A stretch of 64,000 nucleotides of DNA from NCBI RefSeq assembly GCF_000511385.1, contig NC_023137.1, positions 2,177,001-2,241,000 of the forward strand. The letters are read 5' to 3'. The DNA is from Phaeobacter gallaeciensis DSM 26640. Lineage in GTDB: Bacteria > Pseudomonadota > Alphaproteobacteria > Rhodobacterales > Rhodobacteraceae. A model generated the notes under the pieces. The model searched no databases. It saw only the letters and a program-made list of their open reading frames with translations, and had not been told where the DNA came from. This document shows positions 1 to 8,898 of the stretch, one piece after another; within the stretch, counting starts at the first letter, position 1; each line of letters opens with the position of its first letter. Both the position numbers and the translations under genes were made by a program.

Positions 1-108
1 GATCGGATCACTGTTCTGGCGCAGGGCACCCCGCTGGTGGAAGACGATCCGCAGAACATCAAAGGCAACCCGAAGGTGCGCGAAGCCTACCTCGGCGAGT
101 CGGCGTAA
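1..108 (+). CDS. livG: Branched-chain amino acid ABC transporter ATP-binding protein, C-terminal end only
   Basis: Frame 1 is open from the first base to a TAA at 106-108, giving 35 residues that end in VREAYLGESA. A tail of the form 'GTPxx...NPxVxEAYLG' is typical of LivG-type ATPases of high-affinity branched-chain amino acid importers. The next gene starts 12 bases downstream and is a LivF-type ATPase, which is the usual partner in a livG-livF pair. The start and all catalytic motifs lie outside the window, so the substrate cannot be judged. LivG is assigned by tail similarity and neighbourhood. Confidence 0.8.
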   Translation, partial: DRITVLAQGTPLVEDDPQNIKGNPKVREAYLGESA

Positions 109-120
109 GGAGATCACAAG

Positions 121-876
121 ATGAACGTCAAACCCGACTTTTCCAAACACGCCAACCATGCGACCACGGCACCGGCCTTTCTGTCGGTCTGGGACATGCA
201 TGCCTACTACGGCGAGAGCTATATCGTGCAGGGCATTTCCTTCAACGTGCATGAGGGCGAGATCCTCGCGCTTCTGGGCCGCAACGGTGCCGGCAAAACC
301 TCAACCCTGCGCTCCATCGCGCGCACAGGCTCACCTATGGTGACCAAGGGTGAGATCTGGTTGGACCATCAGCCCCTGCACAAGATGTCCTCGCATGAGG
401 CGTCCGCCGCGGGTCTGGGTCTTGTCCCAGAAGATCGCCGCATCATCCCCGGCCTCACCGTTGAGGAAAACCTGCAGCTGGCGCAGATCGCCCCGCCCAT
501 CGGCTGGTCTCTTGAGAGACTCTACGAGCTGTTCCCGCGTCTTGGCGAACGCCGCAAGCAGGAGGGCGTCACGCTTTCCGGTGGCGAACAGCAGATGCTG
601 GCGATTGCCCGCGCATTGGCCCGTGACATCAAGGTGCTGCTGCTGGATGAACCCTATGAAGGCTTGGCCCCCGTTATCGTGGATGAGATCGAAAAGACCC
701 TTGTCCACATCAAACAGCAGGGCATCACCACCGTCATCGTCGAACAGAACGCGGTACGCGCGCTGGAGTTGGCGGATCGCGCGGTGATCCTTGATACCGG
801 TGGTATCGTCTTCGATGGCTCCGCCGCAGAAGTTCTCGAAAACGAAGAACTGCGCGCCGAATACCTGGCCATCTAA
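121..876 (+). CDS. livF: Branched-chain amino acid ABC transporter ATP-binding protein LivF
   Basis: This 251-residue ABC ATPase would energise import through a LivHM-type permease at the inner membrane. Walker A is GRNGAGKT (residues 53-60), the signature is LSGGEQQ (152-158) and Walker B is VLLLDEP (172-178). The signature LSGGEQQM and the run DEPYEGLAP are characteristic of LivF. The N-terminus has about 20 residues before the ABC fold, slightly longer than usual. The ATG at 121 follows an AAGGAG ribosome site and starts 12 bases after the livG stop, so the two genes are probably one transcript. A strong terminator follows. The family is sure; the substrate (amino acid, amide or urea) is not. 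Confidence 0.9.
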   Translation: MNVKPDFSKHANHATTAPAFLSVWDMHAYYGESYIVQGISFNVHEGEILALLGRNGAGKTSTLRSIARTGSPMVTKGEIWLDHQPLHKMSSHEASAAGLGLVPEDRRIIPGLTVEENLQLAQIAPPIGWSLERLYELFPRLGERRKQEGVTLSGGEQQMLAIARALARDIKVLLLDEPYEGLAPVIVDEIEKTLVHIKQQGITTVIVEQNAVRALELADRAVILDTGGIVFDGSAAEVLENEELRAEYLAI

Positions 877-924
877 CCCCAACACTCCCCGTCGGGCCGG
901 TTCATGTGCCGGCCTTGGCACCTC

Positions 925-956
925 GGGGCTGATGCAGTGGCATCAGCCCCTTTTTT
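925..956 (+). terminator. Rho-independent terminator after livF
   Basis: A perfect 10-base-pair stem (GGGGCTGATG / CATCAGCCCC) with a 6-base loop is followed directly by six T. It closes the liv operon and separates it from the PAS-LuxR gene. Confidence 0.92.
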
Positions 957-1071
957 ACCCCCTCTGCCGCGGAGGGCCCCGACAGTTTTTAAGGCGCTGC
1001 TCAGTACACAGCTATTGATTTGAACACTGAATTCGCTTTGCTTTGCGTCGGAACAGCGGTTATCTGCCCCC

Positions 1072-1608
1072 ATGACCGATCTCGCCTTTGAATTTGCGCC
1101 GGTTGGGCTGGCTCTGCTCGACCAACGGGTGATCCAGCGTTGTAACCAGCAGTTTGCCGAAACCTTTGGGGGTGACAGCGGCAGTTATGTCGGCCTGCCC
1201 ATCGCAGAGCTTTACCCCAGTCAGGAAGACTTCCAGCGGATTGGCGACCGGCTGCAACAGCCCGACGCCCAGTCGGGGCATTATAACGACGAACGGATCA
1301 TGCGCCGCCGCACCGGAGATCTGTTCTGGTGCCGGGTGCGCGGTCGCTCCCTGACGCCGGATCAGCATTTTCGCAGCGGTGTCTGGAGTTTCGCCGACAT
1401 CTCGGACGACCGGCCTGTGGTCAGCCTGACGCCACGCGAGCGTGATGTGGCAATTCTGACCTGTCGCGGACTTTCAGCCAAAGAAATCGGCGCTGAGCTG
1501 AACCTGTCCTATCGCACAATCGAAACCCACCGGGCGCATCTTCTGGTCAAATTCTCCGCCCGCAAACTGCCCGAACTGGTGGCGAAACTGACCGGAATGC
1601 CGCTCTGA
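1072..1608 (+). CDS. PAS domain-containing LuxR-family transcriptional regulator
   Basis: This 178-residue protein has an N-terminal PAS fold (about residues 5-115, with the NxxFxxxxG and RRxxGxxFW elements of PAS/PAC) and a C-terminal LuxR-type helix-turn-helix (about 120-175). The HTH contains LTPRERDVA, GLSAKEIGAELNLS and YRTIETHRAHLLVK. There is no receiver domain, so the PAS domain is presumably the input, binding a small ligand, cofactor or partner. It stands alone between the liv terminator and accB. The ATG at 1072 is the only start giving an intact PAS domain. The regulated genes are unknown; the neighbouring transporter is one possibility. Confidence 0.8.
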   Translation: MTDLAFEFAPVGLALLDQRVIQRCNQQFAETFGGDSGSYVGLPIAELYPSQEDFQRIGDRLQQPDAQSGHYNDERIMRRRTGDLFWCRVRGRSLTPDQHFRSGVWSFADISDDRPVVSLTPRERDVAILTCRGLSAKEIGAELNLSYRTIETHRAHLLVKFSARKLPELVAKLTGMPL

Positions 1609-1723
1609 ACACAGATCCGCACCGCAAGATTGCAAATCAGCTCAAGGGCGCCCATGTTAGCGTCCATATTGTCAGCGCTTTCCTTGTGGTAAAGCATACC
1701 CTATAAGCGCCTTCAAATCTTAT

Positions 1724-1743
1724 GCCCGCAGGGTTTTGCGGGC
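1724..1743 (+). promoter_or_regulatory. Stem-loop in the accB leader
   Basis: A perfect 7-base-pair stem (GCCCGCA / TGCGGGC) with a 6-base loop ends 25 bases before the accB ATG. No T-run follows, so it is not a simple terminator. It could be a leader structure affecting accBC expression; that role is inferred. Confidence 0.35.
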
Positions 1744-1768
1744 CTGTCGGAACCGGCTGAGGACAAAA

Positions 1769-2272
1769 ATGACAAATAAGACCCACGAAGCAGACGTATC
1801 CTTCATCAAAGCGCTGGCGGAACTGCTGCGCGACAATGATCTGACCGAATTGCAGGTGAAGCGTGACTACGGCGAGGATGACAGCCTGAATGTGCGTGTG
1901 TCACGCCAGATGATGGCCGCACCTGCCCCCGTGCAGGCATATGCAGCCCCGGCGCCTGTTGCTGCCGCTCCCGCAGCTCCAGCGGCGGCGGCTCCCGCCG
2001 CAGCACCTGCCGCCGCCAACGAAGACCCGGCAAGCCATCCCGGCGCCGTGCCCTCCCCGATGGTCGGCACCGTTTACACCCAGCCCGAACCCGGCGCGCC
2101 AACCTTTGTAAAGGTAGGTGATCAGGTGGCCGAAGGCGATACGTTGCTGATCGTCGAAGCCATGAAGACCATGAACCACATTCCGGCACCCAAGGCCGGT
2201 ACCATCAAGCGTATCCTCGTCGAAGACGGCGCAGCGGTCGAATTCGGAACACCGCTGGTCATCATCGAGTAA
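1769..2272 (+). CDS. accB: Biotin carboxyl carrier protein of acetyl-CoA carboxylase
   Basis: This 167-residue protein carries the biotin that AccC carboxylates and that then donates the carboxyl group for malonyl-CoA synthesis. The N-terminal helical region (1-45) is followed by an Ala/Pro-rich flexible linker (about 48-88) and the C-terminal biotinyl domain. The biotin attachment motif EAMKTMN places the modified lysine at residue 133. I start at the ATG at 1769 ([10 protein letters not shown]) because it follows GAGGACAAAA and because 11 upstream in-frame residues look unlike the family. accC starts 9 bases downstream, so the pair is an operon. Confidence 0.96.
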   Translation: MTNKTHEADVSFIKALAELLRDNDLTELQVKRDYGEDDSLNVRVSRQMMAAPAPVQAYAAPAPVAAAPAAPAAAAPAAAPAAANEDPASHPGAVPSPMVGTVYTQPEPGAPTFVKVGDQVAEGDTLLIVEAMKTMNHIPAPKAGTIKRILVEDGAAVEFGTPLVIIE

Positions 2273-2281
2273 GGGTCCACC

Positions 2282-3634
2282 ATGTTTGACAAGATCCTGA
2301 TTGCCAACCGCGGTGAGATCGCCCTGCGCGTGATCCGTGCCTGCCGGGAAATGGGCATCCAGTCGGTTGCCGTACATTCCACCGCAGACGCTGATGCCAT
2401 GCATGTGCGCATGGCCGACGAATCCGTCTGTATCGGCCCTCCCTCCGGGACACAAAGCTACCTGTCGATCCCCGCGATTATCTCCGCCTGTGAGATCACC
2501 GGCGCGCAGGCGATCCACCCCGGCTATGGCTTCCTGTCGGAAAACGCCAACTTCGTGCAGATCGTGGAGGATCACGGCCTCACCTTTATCGGTCCGACCG
2601 CCGAACACATCCGCATCATGGGTGACAAGATCACCGCGAAGGACACGATGAAGGATCTGGGCGTCCCTTGTGTACCCGGTTCTGACGGCGGTGTGCCAGA
2701 TCTGGATACCGCCAAGAAGATTGGCGAAGAGATCGGCTATCCGGTCATCATCAAGGCGACAGCTGGTGGTGGCGGACGCGGCATGAAGGTGGCGAAAACC
2801 GCTGCAGACATGGAGCAGGCCTTCATGACCGCGCGCGCCGAGGGCAAGGCTGCCTTTGGCAACGATGAGGTCTATATCGAAAAGTACCTGACCACGCCGC
2901 GTCACATCGAGATTCAGGTCTTCGGCGATGGCAAGGGCAAGGCCGTGCATCTGGGGGAACGGGATTGTTCGCTTCAGCGCCGCCATCAGAAGGTGTTCGA
3001 GGAGGCCCCCGGCCCCTGCATCACCCCTGAGGAACGTGCACGTATCGGCAAGACCTGCGCCGATGCTGTGGCCAAGATCAACTATATCGGCGCCGGCACC
3101 ATTGAGTTCCTCTATGAAAACGGTGAGTTCTATTTCATCGAGATGAACACCCGCCTTCAGGTGGAACATCCGGTGACCGAAGGTATCTTTGGTGTCGATC
3201 TGGTGCGCGAGCAGATCCGCGTGGCCGAGGGGCTGCCTATGTCCTTCAGCCAGGACGACCTGGAGATCAACGGTCACTCCATCGAAGTGCGGATCAACGC
3301 AGAAAAACTGCCGAACTTCGCACCCTGCCCCGGTAAAATCACCCAGTATCACGCCCCCGGCGGGCTGGGCGTGCGCATGGATTCGGCGCTTTACGATGGC
3401 TATTCGATCCCGCCCTATTACGACAGCCTGATCGGCAAGCTGATCGTGCATGGTCGCGACCGGCCTGAGGCCTTGGCGCGTCTGAGCCGGGCTCTGGGTG
3501 AGCTGATCGTGGATGGTGTCGACACCACCGTACCGCTGTTCCACGCGCTGCTTGAGGAAAAAGACATCCACACCGGTGAGTATAATATTCACTGGTTAGA
3601 GCACTGGTTGGAAACCAACCTCGGCAACGCCTAA
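2282..3634 (+). CDS. accC: Biotin carboxylase subunit of acetyl-CoA carboxylase
   Basis: A protein of 450 residues, the normal length for AccC. It performs ATP-dependent carboxylation of biotin on AccB. The N-terminal pre-ATP-grasp fold begins [17 protein letters not shown]. The glycine-rich ATP-grasp loop is [14 protein letters not shown] (about 157-170), and the catalytic segment [14 protein letters not shown] lies near residues 288-301. The C-terminal biotin carboxylase domain follows. It is translated just after accB and closed by a terminator at 3642. Confidence 0.97.
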   Translation: MFDKILIANRGEIALRVIRACREMGIQSVAVHSTADADAMHVRMADESVCIGPPSGTQSYLSIPAIISACEITGAQAIHPGYGFLSENANFVQIVEDHGLTFIGPTAEHIRIMGDKITAKDTMKDLGVPCVPGSDGGVPDLDTAKKIGEEIGYPVIIKATAGGGGRGMKVAKTAADMEQAFMTARAEGKAAFGNDEVYIEKYLTTPRHIEIQVFGDGKGKAVHLGERDCSLQRRHQKVFEEAPGPCITPEERARIGKTCADAVAKINYIGAGTIEFLYENGEFYFIEMNTRLQVEHPVTEGIFGVDLVREQIRVAEGLPMSFSQDDLEINGHSIEVRINAEKLPNFAPCPGKITQYHAPGGLGVRMDSALYDGYSIPPYYDSLIGKLIVHGRDRPEALARLSRALGELIVDGVDTTVPLFHALLEEKDIHTGEYNIHWLEHWLETNLGNA

Positions 3635-3641
3635 GAGATCG

Positions 3642-3670
3642 GGGCGGTCCAATCGGGCCGCCCTCTTTGA
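3642..3670 (+). terminator. Rho-independent terminator after accC
   Basis: A 9-base-pair stem, GGGCGGTCC / GGGCCGCCC with one G-T pair, has a 4-base AATC loop. It begins 7 bases after the accC stop and is followed by TCTTTG and then a TTTTT run a little further on. Confidence 0.75.
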
Positions 3671-3751
3671 CTGTTTTTGTCACTGGTCAAACCACGACGC
3701 GATGCTTTTTTCCAGTTCCGCCACTGCCCACTCCCGTTTTAGATTAACGCC

Positions 3752-4384
3752 ATGACCCTCACGCCAGACCTGCTGCTGCACGCCTATTCTGTCGGCGTCT
3801 TTCCCATGGCTGAAAGCCGGGATGACCCGGAGGTGTTCTGGGTGGATCCCAAGCGGCGTGGCGTCTTCCCCATTGGCGGCTTTCACCTATCACGATCCCT
3901 GACCAAAACCCTGCGTCGGGGCGGGTATCAGATCGCAGTAAACCGGGATTTTGCAGCTGTGCTGGACGCTTGCGCAGACCGCGAAGAAACCTGGATCAAC
4001 CCTGAAATCCGCGCCAGGTACATTGACCTTCACAATCAGAGCAACGCCCATTCGCTTGAGGTCTACCATGCTGGCGTGCTGACGGGCGGCGTTTATGGTG
4101 TGGTCCTGGGTGGCGCGTTTTTTGGTGAGAGTATGTTCTCACGGCGGCGGGACGCATCCAAAATCGCACTGGCATATCTGATGGACCGTTTGCAACAGAC
4201 CGGGTTCATGCTCTGCGATACGCAATTTCTAACGCCACACCTGGCTTCGCTCGGGGCGATCGAAATCACCAGGGCAAGCTACCGCCGTCAATTGCGCGAC
4301 GCACTGGATATCGCGGCAGACTTCACTGACGCTGAGCTGCCCGATCCTCAGGTGCTGGTGCAGCGCATGACCCAAACGTCATAA
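3752..4384 (+). CDS. aat: Leucyl/phenylalanyl-tRNA--protein transferase
   Basis: This 210-residue enzyme adds Leu or Phe from aminoacyl-tRNA to proteins with N-terminal Arg or Lys, marking them for ClpAP via ClpS (N-degron pathway). The family pattern is clear: the start LTPDLLLHAYSVGVFPMA, the segment FWVDPKRRGVFP, then GVYGVVLGGAFFGESMFSRR and SKIALAYLMDRL. The length fits the short alphaproteobacterial form. The 3' end overlaps the convergent DUF2155 gene by 37 bases. ClpX and ClpP lie 2-4 kb away, but ClpA/ClpS are not in the window. Confidence 0.95.
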   Translation: MTLTPDLLLHAYSVGVFPMAESRDDPEVFWVDPKRRGVFPIGGFHLSRSLTKTLRRGGYQIAVNRDFAAVLDACADREETWINPEIRARYIDLHNQSNAHSLEVYHAGVLTGGVYGVVLGGAFFGESMFSRRRDASKIALAYLMDRLQQTGFMLCDTQFLTPHLASLGAIEITRASYRRQLRDALDIAADFTDAELPDPQVLVQRMTQTS

Positions 4385-4710
4385 CGGCTGTGGTCCAGCG
4401 CATTCAGCGCCGGGCTTGAGGCGATCATCCAACCGTCAAAATACACTGTGGCATCATTGGGGTTGCGCACGGTCAGATAAGCATAGGCATCACCCGTCGG
4501 GTTGTCCGCAGGATAGCGGCATTCCCGCAGACTGACGATCACACCAAAAATTTCCGCGCTGCCACCGACAGGAATTTCCAGATCCTGTGTCTGACCGTTG
4601 ACCTTGTCGAGACCACGCAGAACAGCCGAACTGCCGGTCTCCGCAGCACCCTGCGCCGAGGCGGTGCCAATGCACAATCCGCATGCCAAGACTGCCGAGA
4701 GGAGACGCAT
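4348..4710 (-). CDS. DUF2155 family periplasmic protein
   Basis: 120 residues with a cleavable signal peptide (1-19, ending ASAQ). The family core is present: AVLRGLDKVNGQTQDLEIPVG near 29-49, a Cys in LRECRYP and the end YDVWVMRC. The function is unknown. In many alphaproteobacteria this gene follows a NDUFA12-like gene and an mlaD-like MCE gene, exactly as here. Its ATG overlaps the MCE stop by one base (ATGA type), so the two are translationally coupled. Its last 37 bases overlap aat on the other strand. Confidence 0.82.
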   Translation of the reverse strand: MRLLSAVLACGLCIGTASAQGAAETGSSAVLRGLDKVNGQTQDLEIPVGGSAEIFGVIVSLRECRYPADNPTGDAYAYLTVRNPNDATVYFDGWMIASSPALNALDHSRYDVWVMRCTST

Positions 4711-5162
4711 CAGCCTTCGTCCCCGCCACCTGCAACGAACTTCACCAGAAGCGAGATCAGACTGACCGCGCCTTGAGTATCTTCCACCGCATCACCTGCT
4801 TCAAAGGCAAACGGCGATCCGCCCGGCATTACCTCGACAAAATTGCCACCCAACAGACCTTCGGAAGAAATCACCACCGCGCTGTCATCCGGGATCTCAA
4901 TCCCATCCTTCACCGAAAACCGCGTGTCCGCACGGAAGGTTTGTGGGTTCAGATCAACCCCGGTCACGGTGCCAATCTTGACACCTGCAAGGCGCACATC
5001 AGTGCCGATGCTGACGCCCTCCAGTGAGCGGAAGGAGGCGTTGAGTTCATAGCTTGATCCGGCTCGAGACAGACCCGCAGCCTGCCCCGCATAGACGGCA
5101 AATCCGATTGCTGCGGCCAGAACCAGCCCACCTGCCAGAACCTCTGTAGTGTTATGCGACAT
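4710..5162 (-). CDS. mlaD: MlaD-like MCE domain protein (outer-membrane lipid asymmetry)
   Basis: 150 residues. One N-terminal membrane helix (about 8-30) anchors a periplasmic MCE domain (about 37-115) with YELNASFRSLEGVSIGTDVRLAGVKIG, the classic MCE opening (quoted here only as a span, residues about 38-64). MlaD forms the periplasmic hexamer on the MlaFEDB ABC transporter that moves phospholipids between the membranes. MlaE and MlaF are not adjacent. The downstream DUF2155 start overlaps its stop. The symbol is by family; orthology to E. coli MlaD is probable, not proven. Confidence 0.85.
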   Translation of the reverse strand: MSHNTTEVLAGGLVLAAAIGFAVYAGQAAGLSRAGSSYELNASFRSLEGVSIGTDVRLAGVKIGTVTGVDLNPQTFRADTRFSVKDGIEIPDDSAVVISSEGLLGGNFVEVMPGGSPFAFEAGDAVEDTQGAVSLISLLVKFVAGGGDEG

Positions 5163-5256
5163 GCTGTTTCAGCCCCTGCCCTTGGATGGGTCGGCGTTCC
5201 TGCCAACCGATCAGCGCCATCTCCCGGCGCTGCTGTCTCACATGGATAGGCCGGAC

Positions 5257-5643
5257 TTATTCCGGCGACCACGCCTCATAGTCGCTGCGTTCCTTCGGGG
5301 CGCCTGCGGCCCGGATCGACCCGGCCGGCGCATAGGCCAGCATGGTGCCGGTCAGGTTTTCCTGATGCGGCTTTTCCCAGGATTTATGCGCAAGCGGTTT
5401 TTCCGACGGGACTTCGTCAAAGGTGCGGTGTAGCCAGCCGTGCCAATCCGCGCCAATACGGGAGGCCTCAACCTCACCGTTGAACATCACCCAGCGCTTG
5501 CTGTCATCGGCATTGCGGTAAAACACGTTGCCCTGATCGTCTTCGCCCACCTTGAGCCCCTTACGGGCGGTGAAAATACGCGTATTCAAGGTCGAGCCGT
5601 TCCACCAGGTTACGGCCCGCAAGAGAGAGTTCAGGATTCCCAT
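5257..5643 (-). CDS. NADH:ubiquinone oxidoreductase NDUFA12/B17.2-like subunit
   Basis: 128 residues from the ATG at 5643, which follows a CGGAGGAACC ribosome site. The upstream in-frame codons are rejected for lack of similarity. NDUFA12-type proteins are accessory or assembly factors of complex I found in alphaproteobacteria and mitochondria. Visible family features are the Trp-rich start [52 protein letters not shown] and LPHK-like [15 protein letters not shown], given here as separate spans. Its neighbours mlaD and DUF2155 form a block conserved in related genomes. Confidence 0.9.
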   Translation of the reverse strand: MGILNSLLRAVTWWNGSTLNTRIFTARKGLKVGEDDQGNVFYRNADDSKRWVMFNGEVEASRIGADWHGWLHRTFDEVPSEKPLAHKSWEKPHQENLTGTMLAYAPAGSIRAAGAPKERSDYEAWSPE

Positions 5644-5815
5644 CGGTTCCTCCGAAAATTTCGCTTCTGATATGGCGCAATTTGCCGCCAAGGTCCAGAC
5701 ACGCCGCACCCGCCCGTGGGGATTGTCGCAAAACTTCTTGGACAATTGCACACTCGGGCCACAATTGCGGCTCATGTTGACCTCGAAATCTTAACATCCG
5801 ATAGCGAGGCCGCGC

Positions 5816-6103
5816 GTGCGTTTCATCCTTTCTCTTGTCGCGACCCTTATCGTCACTGTTGCGGTTCTGGATCTCTTGCAAGTGACCAACCTGATGACCC
5901 TCGGCAACCGCGTCCACCGGGGGGCAAAGACGATCAGCGTTGCCAAACCCGAAGGAGGAGACTGGCAGCAGATGAGAGACAAAACACTGAAAGCCGCGAA
6001 ACACATGCTGGGGCTGGATACCGAGCCGGAGAAAAGCGAATTGGAGCAGTTGATGGAGCGACGGCGCAAGGAAACCGCACCGATGCAGACATTTCAATTC
6101 TAA
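5816..6103 (+). CDS. Small membrane-anchored protein of unknown function
   Basis: 95 residues if started at the GTG at 5816. A single hydrophobic helix (about 3-22, FILSLVATLIVTVAVLDLL) is followed by a charged, helix-rich tail. The topology suggests a membrane anchor with a periplasmic or cytoplasmic tail. No ATG start gives the hydrophobic segment, and the ribosome site is weak, so the start is uncertain. I do not recognise the family. It is divergent from the NDUFA12 gene, with 172 bases between them. Confidence 0.55.
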   Translation: MRFILSLVATLIVTVAVLDLLQVTNLMTLGNRVHRGAKTISVAKPEGGDWQQMRDKTLKAAKHMLGLDTEPEKSELEQLMERRRKETAPMQTFQF

Positions 6104-6130
6104 CACCCCGCTCGCGTGTCAGAGTTCCCC

Positions 6131-6490
6131 TCAGCCCCGCGCCAGCGCTGTCACTTCGATCTCGATCCGAAATTTGGGGTCGATCAACCCGCATTCAATC
6201 ATCGTGGCCGCCGGCGGATTGTCACCAAAGGTCTGCGCCAACAACGGCCAGCAGGGTTCGAATTCTGCCCGGTCCGGCAGGTAGTAATTCACCCGCACCA
6301 CATCGGCGAAACTGCTGCCGGTCTCAGCCAAGGCAGCAGCAACGGTGTCGAGCGCCGATTTGCATTGCGCGACCACGTCATCCCCCTGCCCCACGGTCCC
6401 AGCGACATGCACAAACCCGCCCGCGACCACCGCGCGGCAGTAACCAATCTTGGCCTCAAATTCACCACCTGAGGAGATACGTTTGATCAT
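6131..6490 (-). CDS. RidA family (YjgF/Rid) deaminase-like protein
   Basis: 119 residues from MIKRISSGGEFE. RidA proteins hydrolyse reactive enamine/imine intermediates from PLP enzymes, and many paralogues have other roles. The Rid fold is visible: SGGEFEAKIGYCRAV, VAGTVGQGDD, DVVRVNYYLPDRAEF, and PPAATMIECGLIDPKFRIEIEV near the C-terminus (quoted as separate spans). The canonical substrate-carboxylate Arg in the 'R.a.....P' segment is not obvious, so it may be a divergent Rid subgroup. The start at 6490 follows GAAGGG. It lies 92 bases beyond the clpX stop, in the same orientation. Confidence 0.85.
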   Translation of the reverse strand: MIKRISSGGEFEAKIGYCRAVVAGGFVHVAGTVGQGDDVVAQCKSALDTVAAALAETGSSFADVVRVNYYLPDRAEFEPCWPLLAQTFGDNPPAATMIECGLIDPKFRIEIEVTALARG

Positions 6491-6553
6491 CAAAACTGCC
6501 CTTCGACATAGAAAGACGACGCAGGTTTCCCTGCGCCGCCTGAAATCAATCGT

Positions 6554-6570
6554 CACGTGTTAAACACGTG
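6554..6570. repeat. Perfect inverted repeat between clpX and the RidA gene
   Basis: CACGTGT-TAA-ACACGTG, 7-base arms around 3 bases, lies 64 bases upstream of the RidA start and just beyond the clpX stop. There is no T-run on either strand. It resembles a protein-binding palindrome more than a terminator. Confidence 0.45.
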
Positions 6571-6582
6571 TCGCCTTTAAGT

Positions 6583-7851
6583 TCAGCCCGCTGTGGCCGG
6601 CTCTTTTTCAGCGTCTGCGTGGATCATCAGCGGCTGCGCATCGGAGGTCACGGCCTCTTCATTCACGACCACTTTTTCGACGCTGTCCATTCCTGGCAAC
6701 TCAAACATGGTGTTGAGCAGGATATCTTCCAGAATTGAGCGCAGACCGCGCGCACCGGTTTTACGTTCAATCGCTTTGTTCGCAATCGCGCTCAGGGCTT
6801 CCTCGGTGAAGTCCAACTCGGTGTCTTCCAGCTCGAACAGACGTTGATACTGTTTGACCAGAGCATTCTTCGGCTTGGTCAAAATGGTGATCAGCGCGTC
6901 CTCATCCAGATCTTCCAGCGTTGCCAGTACCGGCAGGCGGCCGACGAATTCCGGGATCAGACCGAATTTCAGCAGATCTTCCGGCTCCAGATCCTTGAAG
7001 GTCTCACCAACGCCCGCGTCGCTGTCATCCCGCACATCCGCACCAAAGCCCATAGCAGAGCCTTTACCGCGCTGTTTGATGATCTTGTCCAGACCGGCAA
7101 AAGCGCCACCACAGATGAACAAGATATTGGTGGTGTCAACTTGCAGGAATTCCTGCTGCGGATGCTTGCGCCCGCCCTGTGGCGGCACGGAGGCAACGGT
7201 GCCCTCCATCAGTTTCAGCAGGGCTTGCTGTACACCCTCGCCCGACACATCGCGGGTGATAGAGGGGTTTTCTGACTTGCGGGTGATCTTGTCGACCTCG
7301 TCAATATAGACAATGCCGCGCTGTGCGCGCTCGACGTTATATTCCGACGCCTGCAACAGCTTCAGAATGATGTTCTCCACGTCTTCACCGACATACCCCG
7401 CCTCAGTGAGGGTGGTGGCATCGGCCATCGTGAAGGGCACATCCAGGATCCGCGCCAGCGTCTGCGCCAGCAGCGTCTTGCCGCAACCAGTAGGACCGAT
7501 CAACAAGATATTGGATTTCGACAATTCGATATCCGAACCGGCTTTCTGTGCGTGATTCAGGCGTTTGTAGTGGTTGTGCACCGCAACCGACAGCACCCGC
7601 TTGGCCATGGCCTGACCGATCACATAGTCGTCCAGAACTTCGCAGATGTCTTTTGGCGTGGGCACACCGTCGGTGGATTTCAGGCCAGAGGCCTTCGTCT
7701 CTTCGCGGATGATGTCCATGCACAATTCGACGCATTCGTCGCAGATGAACACGGTTGGGCCCGCAATTAGCTTGCGCACCTCATGCTGGCTCTTGCCGCA
7801 GAAGCTGCAATATAGCGTGTTCTTGCTGTCGCCGCTTGAGTTCGTTGCCAT
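6583..7851 (-). CDS. clpX: ATP-dependent Clp protease ATP-binding subunit ClpX
   Basis: 422 residues, typical ClpX length. The N-terminal zinc-binding domain has Cys at 15, 18, 37 and 40 (CSFC and CDEC). The AAA+ module has Walker A GPTGCGKT (119-126), Walker B with [10 protein letters not shown], and the sensor segments. The pore loop GYVGED is visible near 150-155 and the ClpP-contacting IGF-like loop is replaced by the segment around [16 protein letters not shown]. ClpX unfolds substrates and feeds them to ClpP, whose gene lies 140 bases upstream on the same strand. Confidence 0.97.
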   Translation of the reverse strand: MATNSSGDSKNTLYCSFCGKSQHEVRKLIAGPTVFICDECVELCMDIIREETKASGLKSTDGVPTPKDICEVLDDYVIGQAMAKRVLSVAVHNHYKRLNHAQKAGSDIELSKSNILLIGPTGCGKTLLAQTLARILDVPFTMADATTLTEAGYVGEDVENIILKLLQASEYNVERAQRGIVYIDEVDKITRKSENPSITRDVSGEGVQQALLKLMEGTVASVPPQGGRKHPQQEFLQVDTTNILFICGGAFAGLDKIIKQRGKGSAMGFGADVRDDSDAGVGETFKDLEPEDLLKFGLIPEFVGRLPVLATLEDLDEDALITILTKPKNALVKQYQRLFELEDTELDFTEEALSAIANKAIERKTGARGLRSILEDILLNTMFELPGMDSVEKVVVNEEAVTSDAQPLMIHADAEKEPATAG

Positions 7852-7943
7852 GGTCTACCTTTCCGTCCGGGGCGTGCATGCGCCTCCTGCGCCACCCGTA
7901 ATATTGGCAGCTTATGCCACCGGCACAGCCGCCACAATCGCAA

Positions 7944-7972
7944 AGTGTGCCCCGATGATGACAGGGCACACT
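7944..7972 (-). terminator. Hairpin between clpP and clpX
   Basis: A perfect 9-base-pair stem (AGTGTGCCC / GGGCACACT) with an 11-base loop lies 20 bases past the clpP stop. The following T-run on the minus strand is very short (TTTG). It may act as a weak terminator or attenuator that reduces read-through from clpP into clpX. Confidence 0.5.
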
Positions 7973-7991
7973 TGTCAGCTCACACCGTGGA

Positions 7992-8624
7992 TCAGCTGTC
8001 CTCTTGGTCCAGCTTGCTGCGGTTTTCGACAATTTCGTCGATCAGACCGAAGTCTTTTGCATCCTCAGGCGACATGAAGTTGTCACGCTCCAGCGCGTCA
8101 ACGATCTTGTCATATTCCTGACCGGTGTGCTTGACGTAGATCTCATTCAGGCGCTTCTTCAGCTTCAGCGTCTCCTCGGCGTGGATCATTATATCCGTCG
8201 CCTGTCCCTGAAAGCCACCTGAGGGCTGGTGTACCATCACGCGGCTGTTGGGCAGCGAGAAGCGCATCCCGGCCTCGCCAGCGGTCAAAAGGAGCGATCC
8301 CATGGAGGCCGCCTGACCAATCACCAGCGTCGAAACCTTCGGCTTGATGTACTGCATTGTGTCATAGATCGACAGGCCGGAGGTCACAACGCCGCCGGGG
8401 CTGTTGATATACATCGAAATCTCTTTCGACGGGTTTTCCGCTTCAAGGTGCAGCAGCTGTGCAACGATGAGCGAGCTCATCCCGTCGTGGACCGGACCAT
8501 TCAGAAAAATGATCCGCTCCTTCAGCAGGCGGGAAAAGATATCATAGGCGCGTTCGCCGCGGCTGGTCTGTTCCACCACCATCGGCACCAGCGTGTTCAT
8601 GTATGTTTCTCTTGGATCGACCAT
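7992..8624 (-). CDS. clpP: ATP-dependent Clp protease proteolytic subunit ClpP
   Basis: 210 residues. The catalytic triad is visible: Ser107 in GQAASMGS, His132 in MVHQPSGG and Asp181 in [11 protein letters not shown]. It forms the tetradecameric serine protease chamber fed by ClpX (and ClpA). It is transcribed before clpX, with 140 bases and a hairpin between them. The start [16 protein letters not shown] matches the short alphaproteobacterial N-terminus. An inverted repeat GTCGGC-ATCATA-GCCGAC (8649-8666) lies just upstream and may belong to its promoter region. Confidence 0.97.
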   Translation of the reverse strand: MVDPRETYMNTLVPMVVEQTSRGERAYDIFSRLLKERIIFLNGPVHDGMSSLIVAQLLHLEAENPSKEISMYINSPGGVVTSGLSIYDTMQYIKPKVSTLVIGQAASMGSLLLTAGEAGMRFSLPNSRVMVHQPSGGFQGQATDIMIHAEETLKLKKRLNEIYVKHTGQEYDKIVDALERDNFMSPEDAKDFGLIDEIVENRSKLDQEDS

Positions 8625-8769
8625 ATTGACCTGCCTGCTTTGGATTGTGTCGGCATCATAGCCGACTGAGTATTACCTGAGTCTTAGTGCCGGCACATTT
8701 GGGCTGCAAGGGGCGGCGATTGTTTTTGCTTTCCGCTGTGGTCACCCCTGGACGGGCGGCGGCGATGGC

Positions 8770-8834
8770 GCAAACAGTCCTGTCGGCGTCGAAAACCGCT
8801 GTCTCGCCGTCGCAAACCGTTGGATGCAAACCGT
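8770..8834 (+). promoter_or_regulatory. Direct repeats upstream of the GlxA-type regulator gene
   Basis: GCAAACAGT (8770-8778), GCAAACCGT (8812-8820) and GCAAACCGT (8826-8834) are three near-identical 9-mers on one strand, ending 64 bases before the ATG. A looser copy, GAAAACCGC, sits at 8791. AraC-type regulators bind direct repeats, so these are candidate autoregulatory sites; binding is inferred. Confidence 0.4.
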
Positions 8835-8898
8835 AGATCGGAGTTAACTAGCATAGATCACAGACCCAACCGAAACCGGCGTGTTACAGGTTCCCCAC

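Noticed and set aside
1901..3592. 563-codon minus-strand frame opposite accB-accC
   Set aside because: accB and accC are certain on the plus strand; the antisense product has a composition typical of shadow frames (His/Asp/Gly-rich).
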